In this document: piece by piece, positions 23,561 through 36,660 of the stretch
Layout: every line of letters begins with the position of its first letter
How positions within the stretch are numbered: the first letter of the stretch is position 1
Program-made: the position numbers and the translations under genes
Notes under the pieces: model-generated
Database searches by the model: none
Told to the model about the DNA's origin: nothing
Seen by the model: only the letters and a program-made list of their open reading frames with translations
NCBI GenBank assembly: GCA_040954595.2
Contig: CM082598.2
Location: 7,750,001-7,814,000 of the forward strand
Reading direction: 5' to 3'
DNA from: Balanoglossus misakiensis
Lineage: Eukaryota; Hemichordata
Length of the DNA: 64,000 bases

Positions 23561-25079
23561 TCCACGATCCTATTTGGTAATGTGACAATATTTCCAGCTG
23601 GCACAATATTGTGAAAGGCTAGCGCCATACATGCGTCACCTTGAACGAACTCATTTCGGGTCAGAGGTCATCATTCGTTTTTATTGCCATATTTATAGAC
23701 CCAATGTTAGACAAAGTATCACAGGCATGTATTTCAACAGGTGTTTATCTCAAGCTAGGACCTGCTGCTCATAAAATTTACTTTACAACTTTACAACAAA
23801 GGTTAATTGAAAAATACAATTTCTGGCCGATTAGTGAAGAGCATCCAATCAATGTGATGGTATTTGTAAGCCAACTTATCTAACTTTGTTTTGTACTATA
23901 TACATGTCTTTTGTCAGAAGTTTACTGTCAATTTTCTGATAGGGCTTCAATTATAAACAGCGGTAGCTTGGTTTGTGAACAAAAGATGTGGTGTTTCTTG
24001 TAAATAATTGATTTTTATCATGTAAAGAGGGGTCCCGCTTTCCCCTCACAGTCCTTCTGGACACAGGATTGTCAGTCTGGGGCTTAGGTCGACAAGCTCT
24101 GCAGGGCTGCACTCATAATAAAGTCGTCAGAGTCTGAAACAATGCACACTGCTGTTACCTCTGCCGTTCTTCAACCCCCACACCACCGAAGATTACAATT
24201 ATAACATCACCATAAAAGTATGACATACAGAATCTATCCCAGTACTATGATGACGTCGTTCTAAATGTATGATTGTTTTAAAATACCAAAACGATGTTGT
24301 TGCTTTTGACAGTGTGTGCATTGGAAGGATACTGGCTTTGCTCAGGACCAATCTTTATCATTCATGCAACGCCTGTATCGACTAATATGCTATTATTATA
24401 AAAAAAGATAGGATGAGCCATAATTTTCACTAGTGGAAAAACAGATGAACTTTCACTGTGTGACCAGAACTATTTTTGAGAAGTAACGTGGTAAATCATC
24501 ACACTAACAGTGTTGTATGATATCGAAACCAGATGCAATTTTGTTTGGTTATAGGTATTGAGGCTAGAATATTTCACAAAGACTCGAAACTCATTGATCA
24601 GAATCACACTAACCCACAACGTGCAAGTTGTGTAGTAAACGGACAGTAAGCTTTTCAGTACGTTCAGATCCTGGTCGCTCATAAATTCCTGGCTGTATAG
24701 TCCACAAATCTGAAGACTACGGACTTTGGTCTTATGGTTTCAAGCCTATTTCTGTAAAAAGTTCAATGCTTACTAAAAGTTGACATATCTTAGCCAGACT
24801 CCTCACGAAGCAACTCGCTACACAGCGGTGCTGACAAGGGGTGGACAACCATTCCTATATTTGTGAGCGACGCACGGACTGTATTTTTGACAGATATTGG
24901 GTTCCATTTTGATCATGTGACAATAGTTTGACTCCTTGTTGGGCAACTGCTCCACATATGAAAAATATGCAATGCGATATTTGTAAAACTTTGTGTAATA
25001 TGTCTTGAATAGACACTATAATGTAATATCGAAATGACAGGAAATAACAGGTGTTAAATAGATCTCGTTTAGGATAGTC
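23561..25079. other. No gene seen
   Basis: The frame at 23641-23883 and the minus frame at 24470-24682 have no recognisable domain. No repeat partner found. Confidence 0.5.
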
Positions 25080-26610
25080 TCAGAAACGCGACAACACCAC
25101 TTTTCAATGTAAACAAAAACATCAACAAGCACTGTGTACACATTCCTCAAAAACAAAAGTAAAGCGGACGTGCCCATCGTAAATAATGATGGTTCATTAA
25201 TTAGATGTTCAGGATATTAATTAATATTTCCTCTTGCTAACCTACGTCTTCTTTTTATAACGTGGAATAAATAAAGGAAGGCTTGTGGCATCATTTCAAA
25301 CTTCGTACAAATGTAACAAACTAATTATTGCTATATGAGCTAAATGTAGTCACGGACTCCATACGCTAAACACTGATTTCTGAATGGCACGCCGCCAAAT
25401 CCACTGGATGTCGACCTGCAAACACGGCCAGAAAACTCGCTGAATGACAAAGCAAACAACTTTAAAGGAACCGCACTAATAACATCGCCGCTTTGCATGC
25501 CACAACTGGCTTGCACAAATGGAATTCAACCAAAACCACTCGACACCATTTATTGCAACTAGTGTTTGATTTTGGACACGCAATAAAACAGAGGCCGTCT
25601 AGAGAAAAATAAACATATAAAGATTTGTAAGTCTGATTTCCCCTCTCTATAACATACCAAGTATGAGCTTTTATTCCCATCAGTTATCTGGCAATGTTAA
25701 TTGTCAATGTGTGTAGAAGTATATCTTGTGGACTGTATTATCGTAGAGGGACATGCATGAGATAACAAAAAATACGGAGACTGAGATAAAGTTATAAACT
25801 AAAAAAAATCAATATCAATATATAATTTGTAAGCCAAGACGTGTTGGAAGAGGGGCAAATGACACACGAACCATAACTCAAATACGGATTTCCATCCCTG
25901 TACTACACTTGTCCTCCCTTTTGTCGCTACCGAGTCAATCAGACTCAACCCCCTAACACATGCAATGTAGACAACCGTTTCCTTGGCAAGTGCTTGCTGT
26001 TTTTATTACCGTAGAGAATGGCCTTCATCAACACCTGCCTCTGACTACATTTGAAGTCGGTGAGACTCCACGTGTGCCAGTGTTAATTGTGGCATTTTTA
26101 TGATCACCGTTCAGTCGCACTAATCCTTTACGACTAGGATTTATTAAAAACCAAGACTAGTGTTCATAAAATTGTCAGCCTATATTGATTTTATTGTTGT
26201 TATCAGCGCTCTCTCGAAAGATATTTGTACCAACACATGGACAAAATGTATTCATAAATTTGACCTTCCAGCTAGGTTGTTTGGGACGATATGTACATCG
26301 AGAATTGTTTTTGTGGATATTCCGATCCGTTGATTTGTTTTGGATTTAATTATCTAACATACAATATATTCAGTTTGTAATCAAAAGAAACTTATTTTGG
26401 GTCTTTAAGATTAACTACATGTTCTATTTATTGTATTGGCTTTATGGCATACCAAAACCACTCAACATATGTAATATATAGCACAGAATGTTTGTTTAGT
26501 TAGTAGAGAAATACCCCACCCGTAAAACACACAATTAAGTACAAACATTTCTCAACCAGATCGCGATAAAGTTAGGATTATCATGAGCTAGAATTCATAC
26601 GGCTTTTTGC
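25080..26610 (+). repeat. Dispersed repeat R, copy 2 (most diverged)
   Basis: It shares AGAATGGCCTTCA, GGTGAGACTCCACGTG and CACTCAACA landmarks with copies 1 and 3. The 25100-25240 part (TTAGATGTTCAGGATATTAA) matches 29268-29400, so the family unit extends further upstream than in copy 1. Confidence 0.65.
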
Positions 26611-26925
26611 ATTCAACACATTGGGGTAAACTATTCCCCGATTCTGGCACGTCATTTTATTTCATTTCCCAACTTTTGTCAGAGTAACAGAACATTTGGT
26701 TGTCAGTATGTTTTGGAACCTCGAAAAAATTACGGAAATCTCTCGTTATCGCTAAAGTTTTCAAAATTTACTGATGCGATCTCGCGACCTCAGCTACACC
26801 ACTTATGAAATGACCCGACATGACCCTACTTTGCATAACAAAGGTCGCATAGTCTCTGGCGCATCACTATGTTGAAAATCAATACGCCGCGATCGAAACT
26901 TCGATTTTTGTCAACTCTGTGAAAA

Positions 26926-26985
26926 CATATGCAATAAGGGACAGTCCACAATTTACTTCCGGGGGGAGGCCGGAGGATTTTCAGG
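26926..26985. repeat. Inverted partner of 28675-28745
   Basis: GGGACAGTCCACAATTTACT in plus orientation matches the reverse complement of the segment near 28720 (GGACTGTCCAGAATTTACTT). These may be ends of a MITE family with G-rich interior. Confidence 0.55.
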
Positions 26986-28560
26986 GGATGACCTGGATGA
27001 CAGATGAACTCCAAAAATGTATTAAATCTTCATAAGCTGGCATTTCCGGTAATTTTTACGGTGGTTTATTTTGTATATCTACAACAGTTTCTTGTTCTAC
27101 TACTCTGTGAAGCATAATAAAATGTCCAAATTATTTGGCCTGCCAGCAAAGACCATATATGTACAATGAACAGTCAGTGTTGTTACTGTTGATAACTGAG
27201 CTCAATTCAAGTCCAGACAAGTTTTAAAGAATTAGACTCTTTTGACAATCTATTTACTTTTCTATGACAAAAGATACAAGCAGCTAGTGATAAATTAATT
27301 CTACATTTTTTTAGAATAAAGCATAGTACGCCTAAAGTATTTTGTGGAGTGACTGTGAATAAAGTAAGACATAATAAATCTCATTCATTTTACTTGCTAA
27401 AATATGGTACCCGGGTAAGAATCCAGATTTAAAGCCATACTAGCCGTAACTCTAGTTAACTCTTAAGATTTGTTGACCTCGAAGTATGTGTTGATTTCTT
27501 TTCTATTTTGTTCTAAATTGCACAATGTATGGGCAAGATTTCTGATTCCTACAAACTAAAATAATACACAATGTTTATTTTTAAAATGTCTTTTTGTTCT
27601 TCAGTCTGAATCGTGCTTGTCTACAGTTTTTGTGAGGCTCAACACAGTCGAATTTGCAATTTCCGTCTCATTGAAAATATACTAATGGCACTTTCTGGTA
27701 AAATTAAATTTAAAGAGACATTAGCTTTAACTTTTGTCAATTTTTATCTGTATGTTTTAGTCTTCTGTGTCAAGTGCACTGTCTTGGTCCACTCCTTAGA
27801 GTATGCTCATGTGTAACAGCAAATATTCTGCCAGTGATGTACCTAATGTTTTGATTATAGTACAAACACATAAAATTATATTGTTTTGTGCCAGCCAAAA
27901 TTGTTTAAAAAAATTTAAAAAATCATAAAATTGTGCATGACTACATTATTTTTTTAATTTACCCATTGAAAAACAAGAAGCATTTATTTATGTTTTTGCC
28001 AAAACTTGCAACATATTTTGAAAATACTGTACAGGACACAATCTCATGTTTGATTTGAATTTTCTAAAAAAAATACTTGATTGTTGATTGTAAAAAGGAG
28101 AAAGTAAAATGTGAAATTGTTAAACAATTGATAATTGTCAATTTCCTGAAACTGTCACACATAACCCATTGAAAAATGCTGTAAAAATTAAAAACAAATA
28201 CTATGTCACTCTGCTTGATAATAAGATACAACGATCATAATTGTATATTTTCCTTTGAACAACCTCTGATGCAGAAGTGCTGACGCAGCGTTTTTTGACA
28301 TGGCTTATTTACAACTAAAGTGTTTGATGTAGTGGACATAGTGGCAGGAATTTTTGTTATAATTAACTTATTTTCAGAAAACTACAATCTTAGTTGTCCA
28401 TTGCTAGGCTTCCCAAAAGTGTGCCTTTTGCAGTCCCTGCAAAAACATGATTTTTATGACCACTTAACTGTCCCCTGTAAAATTGGTTATATCAGTAAGT
28501 AAATGATCTCTTGATTGTTCTTGCAAAGGGTGATGAACTTGTCAGACTGTATGTGCCGTA
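26986..28560. other. No gene seen
   Basis: Very AT-rich. The frames at 27613-27816 and 28320-28502 are hydrophobic but lack conserved motifs, splice context or repeat partners. Confidence 0.5.
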
Positions 28561-28919
28561 GTCTGTAAGCATGCATGTATATATCGGGGGGGGCATGGAA
28601 AAAACAGGAAATTTAAGGGGGGCCACAGATTTCCTCCACAATTTACTAGGGAGGGGGGCCATGAGAAAAAAATCACCAGAAAAATAAGAAATCCTCCAGC
28701 CCCACCCTGGAAGTAAATTCTGGACAGTCCCTAATAACAAAACTCCGTGACCTCTGCGCGCGATCTCTGCCATACAGAAGTTTTTTGAAAGATGCGGTGT
28801 ATTCTGACGTAGTACTTCACGAGCGTTGCGAGTGAAAATACTGCAGAATAATTGAGTGAAAATAACTTCTCTACGGCACAGATCGAGCGCAGAAGTCATG
28901 AAGTCATGTCATATTATTT

Positions 28920-31010
28920 CAAATGTTTAGAATTATTCAGCCAGTTCCAGTGTTGACGAAAAGGAGCCAATCTTGTCGTGCACTATTCTATTTCTACTGC
29001 AGATCGCTGTCTTGCATGAATGTTGCATGATTGATAATGATTTGGCTTTTTAGCTGCTCTGTTTCGGCTTTCATGAAAACCACAATCAAGAAGTGGAGAC
29101 TGTGCTCTAACTAGTAGAATTCTAATTCCTAACACGTTAAGTCTTTTTGGGAGTGTGGGTACAGATGTAGGGAACAGCGACATGGGTAGTGTGAGGCGAC
29201 AGCCAAAAATTGCAGTCGATAGATTATGGAACAGTACTGGAACTTTCTGTAAGAGACCACCACTTTGCAACGTAAACAAAAGTGTCGCGATGCACTGTGA
29301 ACTTGTTCTTTTAAAACAAAAATAAAGCAAACACGTCCACCAATTGCAATGATCATTCATTATAATAATGTTTTAGATGTTCAGGATGTTAACTGAGATT
29401 TTCCTTTTGCCAGCCACCATCATAATTTACCTTTACGCACACAAAATATCACCGCTGTAAACAATACTGGTAAAAAGTTTAAGTCTGACGTTCTTTTCTT
29501 CTCTATAAAATACAAGTATAAAATTTATTAGCTGTCTAGTAATGCAAACTATTCATTCTTTTGTGCATATATGTGTTGGAATGTGTCAGCGTCGCGGGGG
29601 AGGGGCATCTCCGGAATTTTGAGATATTAGAAAAACAAAGGAGGGCGATAAAATTCAGAACAAAGGGGGAACTGAAGAGGCTCTCAAATCTATAGAATTT
29701 GTGAGGTTAGACATGTTTGAAGAATGGCAATTGACACATGACCTGCAATACACGCACTGATAAGAACAGCAGGATAAGACCCACGTTGGCAAACACTTTA
29801 AGGCAAACATGTACCAGCTGTCATAAAACTGTTGGATATTTTATTGCTATCATAGAGAATGGCGTTCACCTGCATCTGATTACATGTTGGAGTCAGTGAG
29901 ACTCCATGTGTACCAGTGTCTAGTGCGTAATTGTTATCAGTATCGCTCAAATTCATTTATACTTATTGTATTAAAACTTAAACGTCTACTATTGTAACTA
30001 TTAGCCAACATCGATGGAATTGTTATTAATATCAGCGCGTTCACACTCACTCATGTACTAAATAAAGAAGTGTAAATGACATCCCTGCCAACTATAGAAG
30101 TCATAAGTTTGACCTTCCATTAATAAGGATTCTGTAACTTTTCCCTAGGTATTGTTGTTTTTGATATTCTGAAAGTTTAGTTTGAACTTTATTGACGTGC
30201 TGGCTGTTCAGCTTGATATATAGAGGTACATATCAGAAGCAATTTACTTTGGGTCTTAAGATTAAATACTGTTTGTTATATTGGCTTTACGGGTATAGAC
30301 TTTGACAGAAACCACTCAACACACTTAATTTATAACTCAGAATGTTTGTTTAGTCGCTAGCAAAACACTCCACCACAATCAAGTAACAAACAAAAACTTT
30401 TCAATCAGATCGCGATAAAGTCATGAATTATCGTGAGCTACAGTTTATACTGCTTTTTGGCAAATATTGCCGCAACCATGGCCCCGTTTCTGAGTTGTCA
30501 TAAGAGGCTGTGGTATATTTCGCATTTTTAACTATTAATCAGGCAATTCAAGCTTTTGCGAAACGGAACCATTCAGCACATGCGTCTCATAAATGTATCG
30601 ACATGTAAATTCTAAGTGTTACTTTGTCATGCCGATAGGCATTATTTTTTCTACTGCAGATCGCTGACCTGCGTGAGTGTTGGGTGATTGATGGTGATTC
30701 CCTGCTCCGTTTCGACTTTGGTGTAAATCACAGTCGAGGAGTTTACGTGTGTAAATGCATGTTCGCGTGTCCGCTTATTATCCAGAGACTTCAGTGGAGT
30801 CGCCTAGGTGTGACTGTCATAAGGATACCGCTCGAACAAGTATACAGTAAATCATAACATGTTGAGTAGATTTTGTATTTCAAGGGATATATTTTAGAAA
30901 ATTGGCCAATGTAGCCTCTACAGGCAGAATTGTGTGTATATTGGAAAGAAAAAAATCATTCAGACTATATTACAGTTCTGTATTCAAACCCATGTCCACG
31001 ATCCTATACA
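28920..31010 (+). repeat. Dispersed repeat R, copy 3 (longest)
   Basis: It carries the full set of landmarks of copy 1 plus the upstream TTAGATGTTCAGG block of copy 2. CTACTGCAGATCGCTG occurs twice (about 28993 and 30650), suggesting an internal duplication or two overlapping copies. Confidence 0.7.
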
Positions 31011-33266
31011 TGCAGTGATAGGACAGGCATAAATTTTAGGCCCAGTCACGTCACTGTGTCTACAGCACTTTATATAGCTATGTCAGCCCAGCTGACACAT
31101 ATATTGTGAATGGCTAACGCCATAACGGCATCATCCCTGTATTCTGACTACTCGTAATGGTAATAAAATAGTAAAAGTACTGAAATGACTGGTACGTCAT
31201 GCAGCATTACAATGAACAAATAGTAATAATAAAATAAAAAAGTAAACAAAAAAGGACGACATTTTTAAAATACCAATAAAATTATGAAACTACTAGAAGG
31301 GGTAGCGACTGAGAAAACGGGTAGAAAGACTTGCAAATTAGACTGAGGTGGCGCAGTTCACCAGCACACGTCTTCACCCGAACGCCATTGGATTGGTAAT
31401 CTCAACAAGAGTTTTTACCTCATTTCGGAAATAATCAAATTTAACAAAATAAAACAAACATAAGATGTTGTCAAGCATAAAAATGAAAAACGTGATAGTT
31501 TCATGAAATTTGACAAAGTTGTGGTCATTTCATTTTAACAAATTTCTGCATTTTTATCTGATTGTGTTCTGAACTTCAAATCACTTGACAAGCAACAATT
31601 ATGGAAATGACGAAAACTGCTATAAGAGGTTCATTCATTCATTCATTCGTTCTTTCGTTCGTTTATTTATTTATTTATTTATTTTGGACTGGAGACTGCT
31701 GTACAAAATTCAACTCAATTGGCCTTAATGTTAAATACATGTACACCATCAAAACTTGTGCACATGTAAAGTCGGATAGAATATTTTGACACATGACTTA
31801 TGGATATCATATGAATAAACTTGCAGCAAGTTATTTGTAATGTCAATGGAACTTGGAAGAAAGAACAGGACGAAGATACTTTAGCCATCACCCAAGAAAT
31901 CTTGTCATCTTACTTTAAAATACCACATAACGAAATAGAGAATAATGTATATGTATTACATGAAAAGTTAAACTGTATTTACTAAGAGAACATCTACAAG
32001 AAAAGTAATTGATGTTAGAAATTAGCAAATGGTTATTTCGAGTATAACACCCAACCGGCCCGGGCGACGATGCATTTCAAGGCTCAGATAGCCATAGTCT
32101 ATCGCAACACAGTAAGTGCACGATGGCACTTTTTGACCATCACAATGTCGATATTTCTCTGTCAATTAATGTGCAGTTGCACTATTTGCTAACACAGAGG
32201 TCCCAAAATAGGCGTACATGACTTCAGAGATGCCACTTTATGAAATCTTTATCGAAGCTTCTCCATGCAACTGGAACACATCTTTGTTGGCCTCGTAACT
32301 GTCAGAAATCACTGGTTATGAAACAGACACTATTTGACAAAAGTGCATTTTCAGTCATTAATCTCTGTACTAAAGCTGACACAACTATCTGTAACTTGTA
32401 ACTATTTTTGTCAGTATTATTGGTCTGTATGTAAACCATGGTTTCTTGTTCAGCTCCCTATATCAGGATTAGTAGTTATCTTCTCAACTTTGCCAGCATG
32501 TGTATCATCACCATTGTATTTCATTGGTTGACAAGTCCGGAGTCTTAATATTAAGAATGGTCTCCACACGTAAACACGACTTGTTGACTCATAGACATGT
32601 TGGGATATTACATGCAGGAGAACAAGAAAATGTGTGATGTAGTTGAAACATAAAACAAAAATTCTGAGAGAATAACCAGATGCAGATAAATGCCTGTTAA
32701 TGCATTTATTTAAACCAATTTTAGTAAAAAAAATGAAACAAATAAAACAAGTGTGTTTGAACTATTAGGCTAATATTCATTTATCTCCGAGGTAAGTGTC
32801 ATATGTTTATGGCTTCAGTGTGATATTTTGACATCCTGCATCGTATCATGGACAGTGATTTCAACATTGAACTGTTATGTCAGAATGAAAGTCAGGATGA
32901 AAATTATAGTTAGGAACATTTTTAAAGAAAAACGCATGTATGATCATGAATAGAAGTGAAAGTACAATGAAATGAGTGAGTAAGAATAGAACGCCCTGTG
33001 GGTGTAACAAAGTGAATGTGACCTGTTTCAATAGAAATTTCCCATAGAATGTTTAAATGTCTTTGTCAACGAGGCCAATATCATGAGTTTTAGACTGCAC
33101 AACGGATGATGATCTCTGACCATGATGATGATGATGGCGATATTCATCTTTATATTTTCGAGTAACAAACACCAAACATTCAAAAATGAATGTAAATAAT
33201 GAATGCTGAAATATATGTCAAGAACGATCGATCTACTCTGAGTTGGGGAATCATACACAACCAAAG
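31011..33266. other. No gene seen; simple repeat at 31630-31685
   Basis: A TTCA, TTCG, TTTA tetranucleotide tract lies at 31630-31685 and a GAT tract at 33120-33137. The remaining sequence has stops in all frames and no recognised domain. Confidence 0.55.
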
Positions 33267-33600
33267 TTCACCAGGTCTGGTGCATGTCTGGTGCATGTCT
33301 GACCAACAGGTCATGTACAGCGATAAGGCCCCAGACCTGCAGCAGTCTGCTGCATCAGACCTGCAGCAGGTCTGTCCCGTCAGACCTGCACCAGGTCAGT
33401 CCTGCAGACCTGCAGCAGGTCTGTTCTGTCAGACCTGCAGCAGACATGTCAGAACAGACCTGCACCAGACCTGTTCTGTCAGACCGTCACCAGACCTGTT
33501 AGAACAGACCTGCACCAGACCTGTCAGAAGAGACCTGCGCCATAACTGTTAGAACAGACCTGCACCCGACCTGTTCTGTCAAACCTGCTGACAGCAAGGT
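33267..33600 (+). repeat. Self-complementary CAGACCTGCAGCAGGTCTG minisatellite
   Basis: Degenerate repeats of about 20-40 bp are built from CAGACCTGCAGCAGGTCTG and GTTCTGTCAGACCTGCACCA. Many contain the PstI site CTGCAG at a dyad, so single units fold. Frames through it give regular Cys-containing peptides, but nothing suggests they are translated. Confidence 0.9.
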
Positions 33601-33850
33601 ATGTTTGTGTGTAAATGAATGTATATATTGTGTATACCCGTACAAATTATTTATCCAAAGCATTTTATTAAACAAAAAATCATTGCCCATCACAGCACAA
33701 AACATCTACATGTAATTGCATTGTCTTAATTGACGGAGTATTTTCAGAGGAAATATATCACTGTACATAGCATTTCCTACATATTTAAATCATCTGAGAG
33801 GAAAAAATAATTTACTCTAAACAATTTATATAAAGATTCATGTTTGTATT

Positions 33851-33869
33851 CCCCCCCCCCCCCCCCCCC
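33851..33869 (+). repeat. Poly-C tract, 19 nt
   Basis: Uninterrupted C run. The window holds many C or G runs of nine or more, mostly inside MITEs; this is the longest isolated one. Confidence 0.95.
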
Positions 33870-34329
33870 AACCAATCTACAAGCTGTATATTCAAACTCT
33901 TCTCGAAATAATTTTCTGCAAAGGAATAAATAAAATACAATCTGATAATTTTACGACGATAGTTTTAATTGTCATATCTTCTCGGTGAACAGGGAACCAT
34001 TTGCAAAATGTCACAGACATCCTAGTGGCCTGCTGAGTCTTTGACTCTGACACTGCGGATTAGTTTTCAATAGGAAATCTAAAAAAAATGTTGGCACCTG
34101 TACAAGTATTATTCGTTACATACTGTCAATGAGAGACATATTCAGAAGAGTCGATAATTCACAAGTCATTTGGAAAATACCTGAGAGTTAAAAAGCGTAC
34201 AGAGATACAATTGAAACTTATTACATTTCAGACATTACGAAATGTTGTTCATAAGTAAAAACAAGTTTTTTTATTAATGATGCTAGCACAGAACGTCAAC
34301 TGGTAATCTGTCACCTGTGACTCTTGCCA

Positions 34330-34510
34330 TGGAGAATAGCGAGAAAATCTGCCCAAACTATTGTCATTTGAATGAAATTTAACACATAGCTGAGTCAAAT
34401 AAAATAAAAATCATCAGTCAACGTATGGTCAATACTCTATTTTGAGGTAAACTTTGCTAAATATTTTAGCCATAGACAAAACCATAGGCGACAATGTAGA
34501 TTTGACGTAT
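34330..34510 (+). mobile_element. Degraded GGATGTACG-family MITE fragment
   Basis: CTATTGTCATTT, ACACATAGCTGAGTCAAATA and CCATAGACAAAACCATAGG match the interior of 58900-59070 at a lower identity. Neither terminus is recognisable. Confidence 0.55.
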
Positions 34511-34525
34511 AAGTTGTTGGTGAAA

Positions 34526-34825
34526 TCAGAGATCCCTATCAAACTCTTTGGCCACAACTACCAAACTTGAGAAGGTAGACACCCCACACATCATCACATC
34601 AATATGATGATCACCTTGTCCATCGCCAGCGTTTATTGTGTTGACTGCCTTGAAGAATAGAATTTCAGTATCACCTTTGTCACTGGATTTATTCCATAAT
34701 CCTGGACTCCTGTGATGGAACAGAGAACATCTTTTTGTTGTAATAGTACATTTGATTAAGACCTCATTATTCTTTCCATAGTCCATGTCCTTGAATAATG
34801 TGAATGACACAAATACCAAGAACAC
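34526..34825 (-). CDS. Unrecognised minus-strand frame, possible exon
   Basis: A 99-residue minus-strand frame has mixed composition more protein-like than the surrounding AT-rich DNA. It includes KCTITTKRCSLFHHRSPGLW, DTEILFFKAVNT and MCGVSTFSSLVVVAKEFDRD, then a stop. I do not recognise a family. It could be a terminal exon of a gene or a TE relic. No second exon was located, and a chance frame is not excluded. Confidence 0.25.
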   Translation of the reverse strand: MFLVFVSFTLFKDMDYGKNNEVLIKCTITTKRCSLFHHRSPGLWNKSSDKGDTEILFFKAVNTINAGDGQGDHHIDVMMCGVSTFSSLVVVAKEFDRDL

Positions 34826-34949
34826 ATTGTGTAAGTGTAAGAACCACTAGTTGTGATTTGAAATACCTAAATAAAAAAAATCAGGATATATTAAATCTGC
34901 CTCACCCTCTCCCCTCCCAAACAAAAAAGGGAAGAACTTTGTTCCAGTT

Positions 34950-36000
34950 TTTTAGGTCCCATTGGTATGTACCATGGGACCTTATGGGATCGGTTGCGTC
35001 TGTATGTATGGATGGATGGATGTATGGATGTATGGATGGATGGATGTATGGATGGATGTATGTATGTATGTCCGTCCACATCAAAAACTTGAAAACCGCA
35101 GCGCGTGTGACCTCGATATTTGATGTGTAGATGCAGGCAGGGCTGTAGATGGGAGTTTGTTCAAATGAAGTTGTCATTGCCAAAAATATGCAAATTAGCT
35201 GGGAAAATGTGAAATTGGTCAAAACTCAAAAACTACTGGTCATATTGATTTGAAAATTAGTATGCATGTACCTTATGTCAACCTCATACAGTCCTGTATG
35301 TTGAGCTAATATTATCGATTTCCTATTTTTTATGCAGTTTTTTGTAATTTTCCATGTTATTGGTAAAAAGTGTTCATTTCTGAAAGTGATGGGCTTACTT
35401 CTCTTAAATTTAGTATGAAGCTTCCTAATGGTTGTCTGAGTAACCATAGTTTTGTTCAAATTGTTGCACAATTTGCATATTTATAATTTTGAGCAATATT
35501 TGCCATTTTGGTTTTAAAAAAATTATTTAAAACCGCATGCCAGATTGCTTTGAAATTTGGTAGGCATGTTCGTTCGTAGGGGTAACCTAAGTAATATGTT
35601 GTAAAAAATGTGATATTTGCATAAATGTGTTATCGGGGAAACTTTTGCAATATTTGTCAAAAATTGTTTTCTCTGAAACCGCTTGTCATATTGTTTTGAA
35701 CTTTGGCAGGCATGTTCCTTGTACTGATTGATGTAAGATATTGTACAATTTTGGTGATATTTGCATATTTGTGATTTTGCCACTTTTGAACAAATATTTT
35801 CTGTAAAACTGCTAGTTGGATTGCTTTGAAATTTGTTTTTTTTTCTCTGATTGCTTTGAAATTAAGGATGTACTTTCATAACACATACGTGTATATGTGC
35901 AACTTTTATTCAATTCTGATATCAGAAATATTCAATATTTAGCGAGTTTTTGTAAGTTTCTTTGTTTTTGGTTAGCAAATCTTCTCCTAAACCAATTGTC
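34950..36000 (+). mobile_element. Palindrome-headed element, copy 1
   Basis: It starts TTTTTTAG followed by a hairpin (34954-34982; arms AGGTCCCA and TGGGACCT). Next is a GGAT/GTAT simple repeat (35001-35070), then a conserved ACATCAAAAACTTGAAA block. The body has degenerate units of 120-170 bp, each reading like AAACCGCnTGnCAnATTG then TTTGAAATTTGG (about 35223, 35528, 35678 and 35805). A related copy is 47273-48110. No protein. Confidence 0.7.
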
Positions 36001-36660
36001 CAGTTGTTTTTAAAGTTACTATTTTCAAGGAGTTGTTACCCCGAACTAAAACATGTTTACATAACTTTAATAGGCAAGCTGTTACAGAGAGTTGAATTGA
36101 AACCCCTCCCTATGTAGACATAAGTATACTTATCTTACCTTTTCAGTATTCTGCTTTCATTTTCAGAAAACCCTGTTTTTGTTAACTAAAAACAGGATAA
36201 AACCATATAAATGATACATCTGTTTGATATGTGACAGAATGTCGATTTATGTTTAGTTGTTGTAAATAACTTATTAATGCCGTATTTTTAAATCCCAAGG
36301 ACAAATTACATAAACAATACGATGCATTCCCTTTAAATACCCTGCAGTCAAGCATCAAGGATATGGTAACTGTAACCTCCGACAAATGATTTGCTCAATA
36401 TGACCTCGATTAACCTTCTTGAAATATCGTCCAAGATGTGCACATTTTCTCTTCCCATTAAAGTCCAGGTCCTGTCAAAATTTTACATTAATTTAAACAG
36501 GAATAAACGATGTCATGTCCAAGCATACTATTTTTCCTGGACAAGGACAAACAAATCTTTAAAAATGTGTTTTTAAACAGAAAAAAAAACGTAATTTTTG
36601 GGTGACTTTTGTGGTATGCAGCTGATCGTGAAGTTTCGGACGTCGCGCGTCCCTAATAGG

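Noticed and set aside
34891-35222. Minus-strand frames rich in HPSIHPSIHT and YIHP
   Set aside because: Pure translation of the GGAT/GTAT simple repeat.
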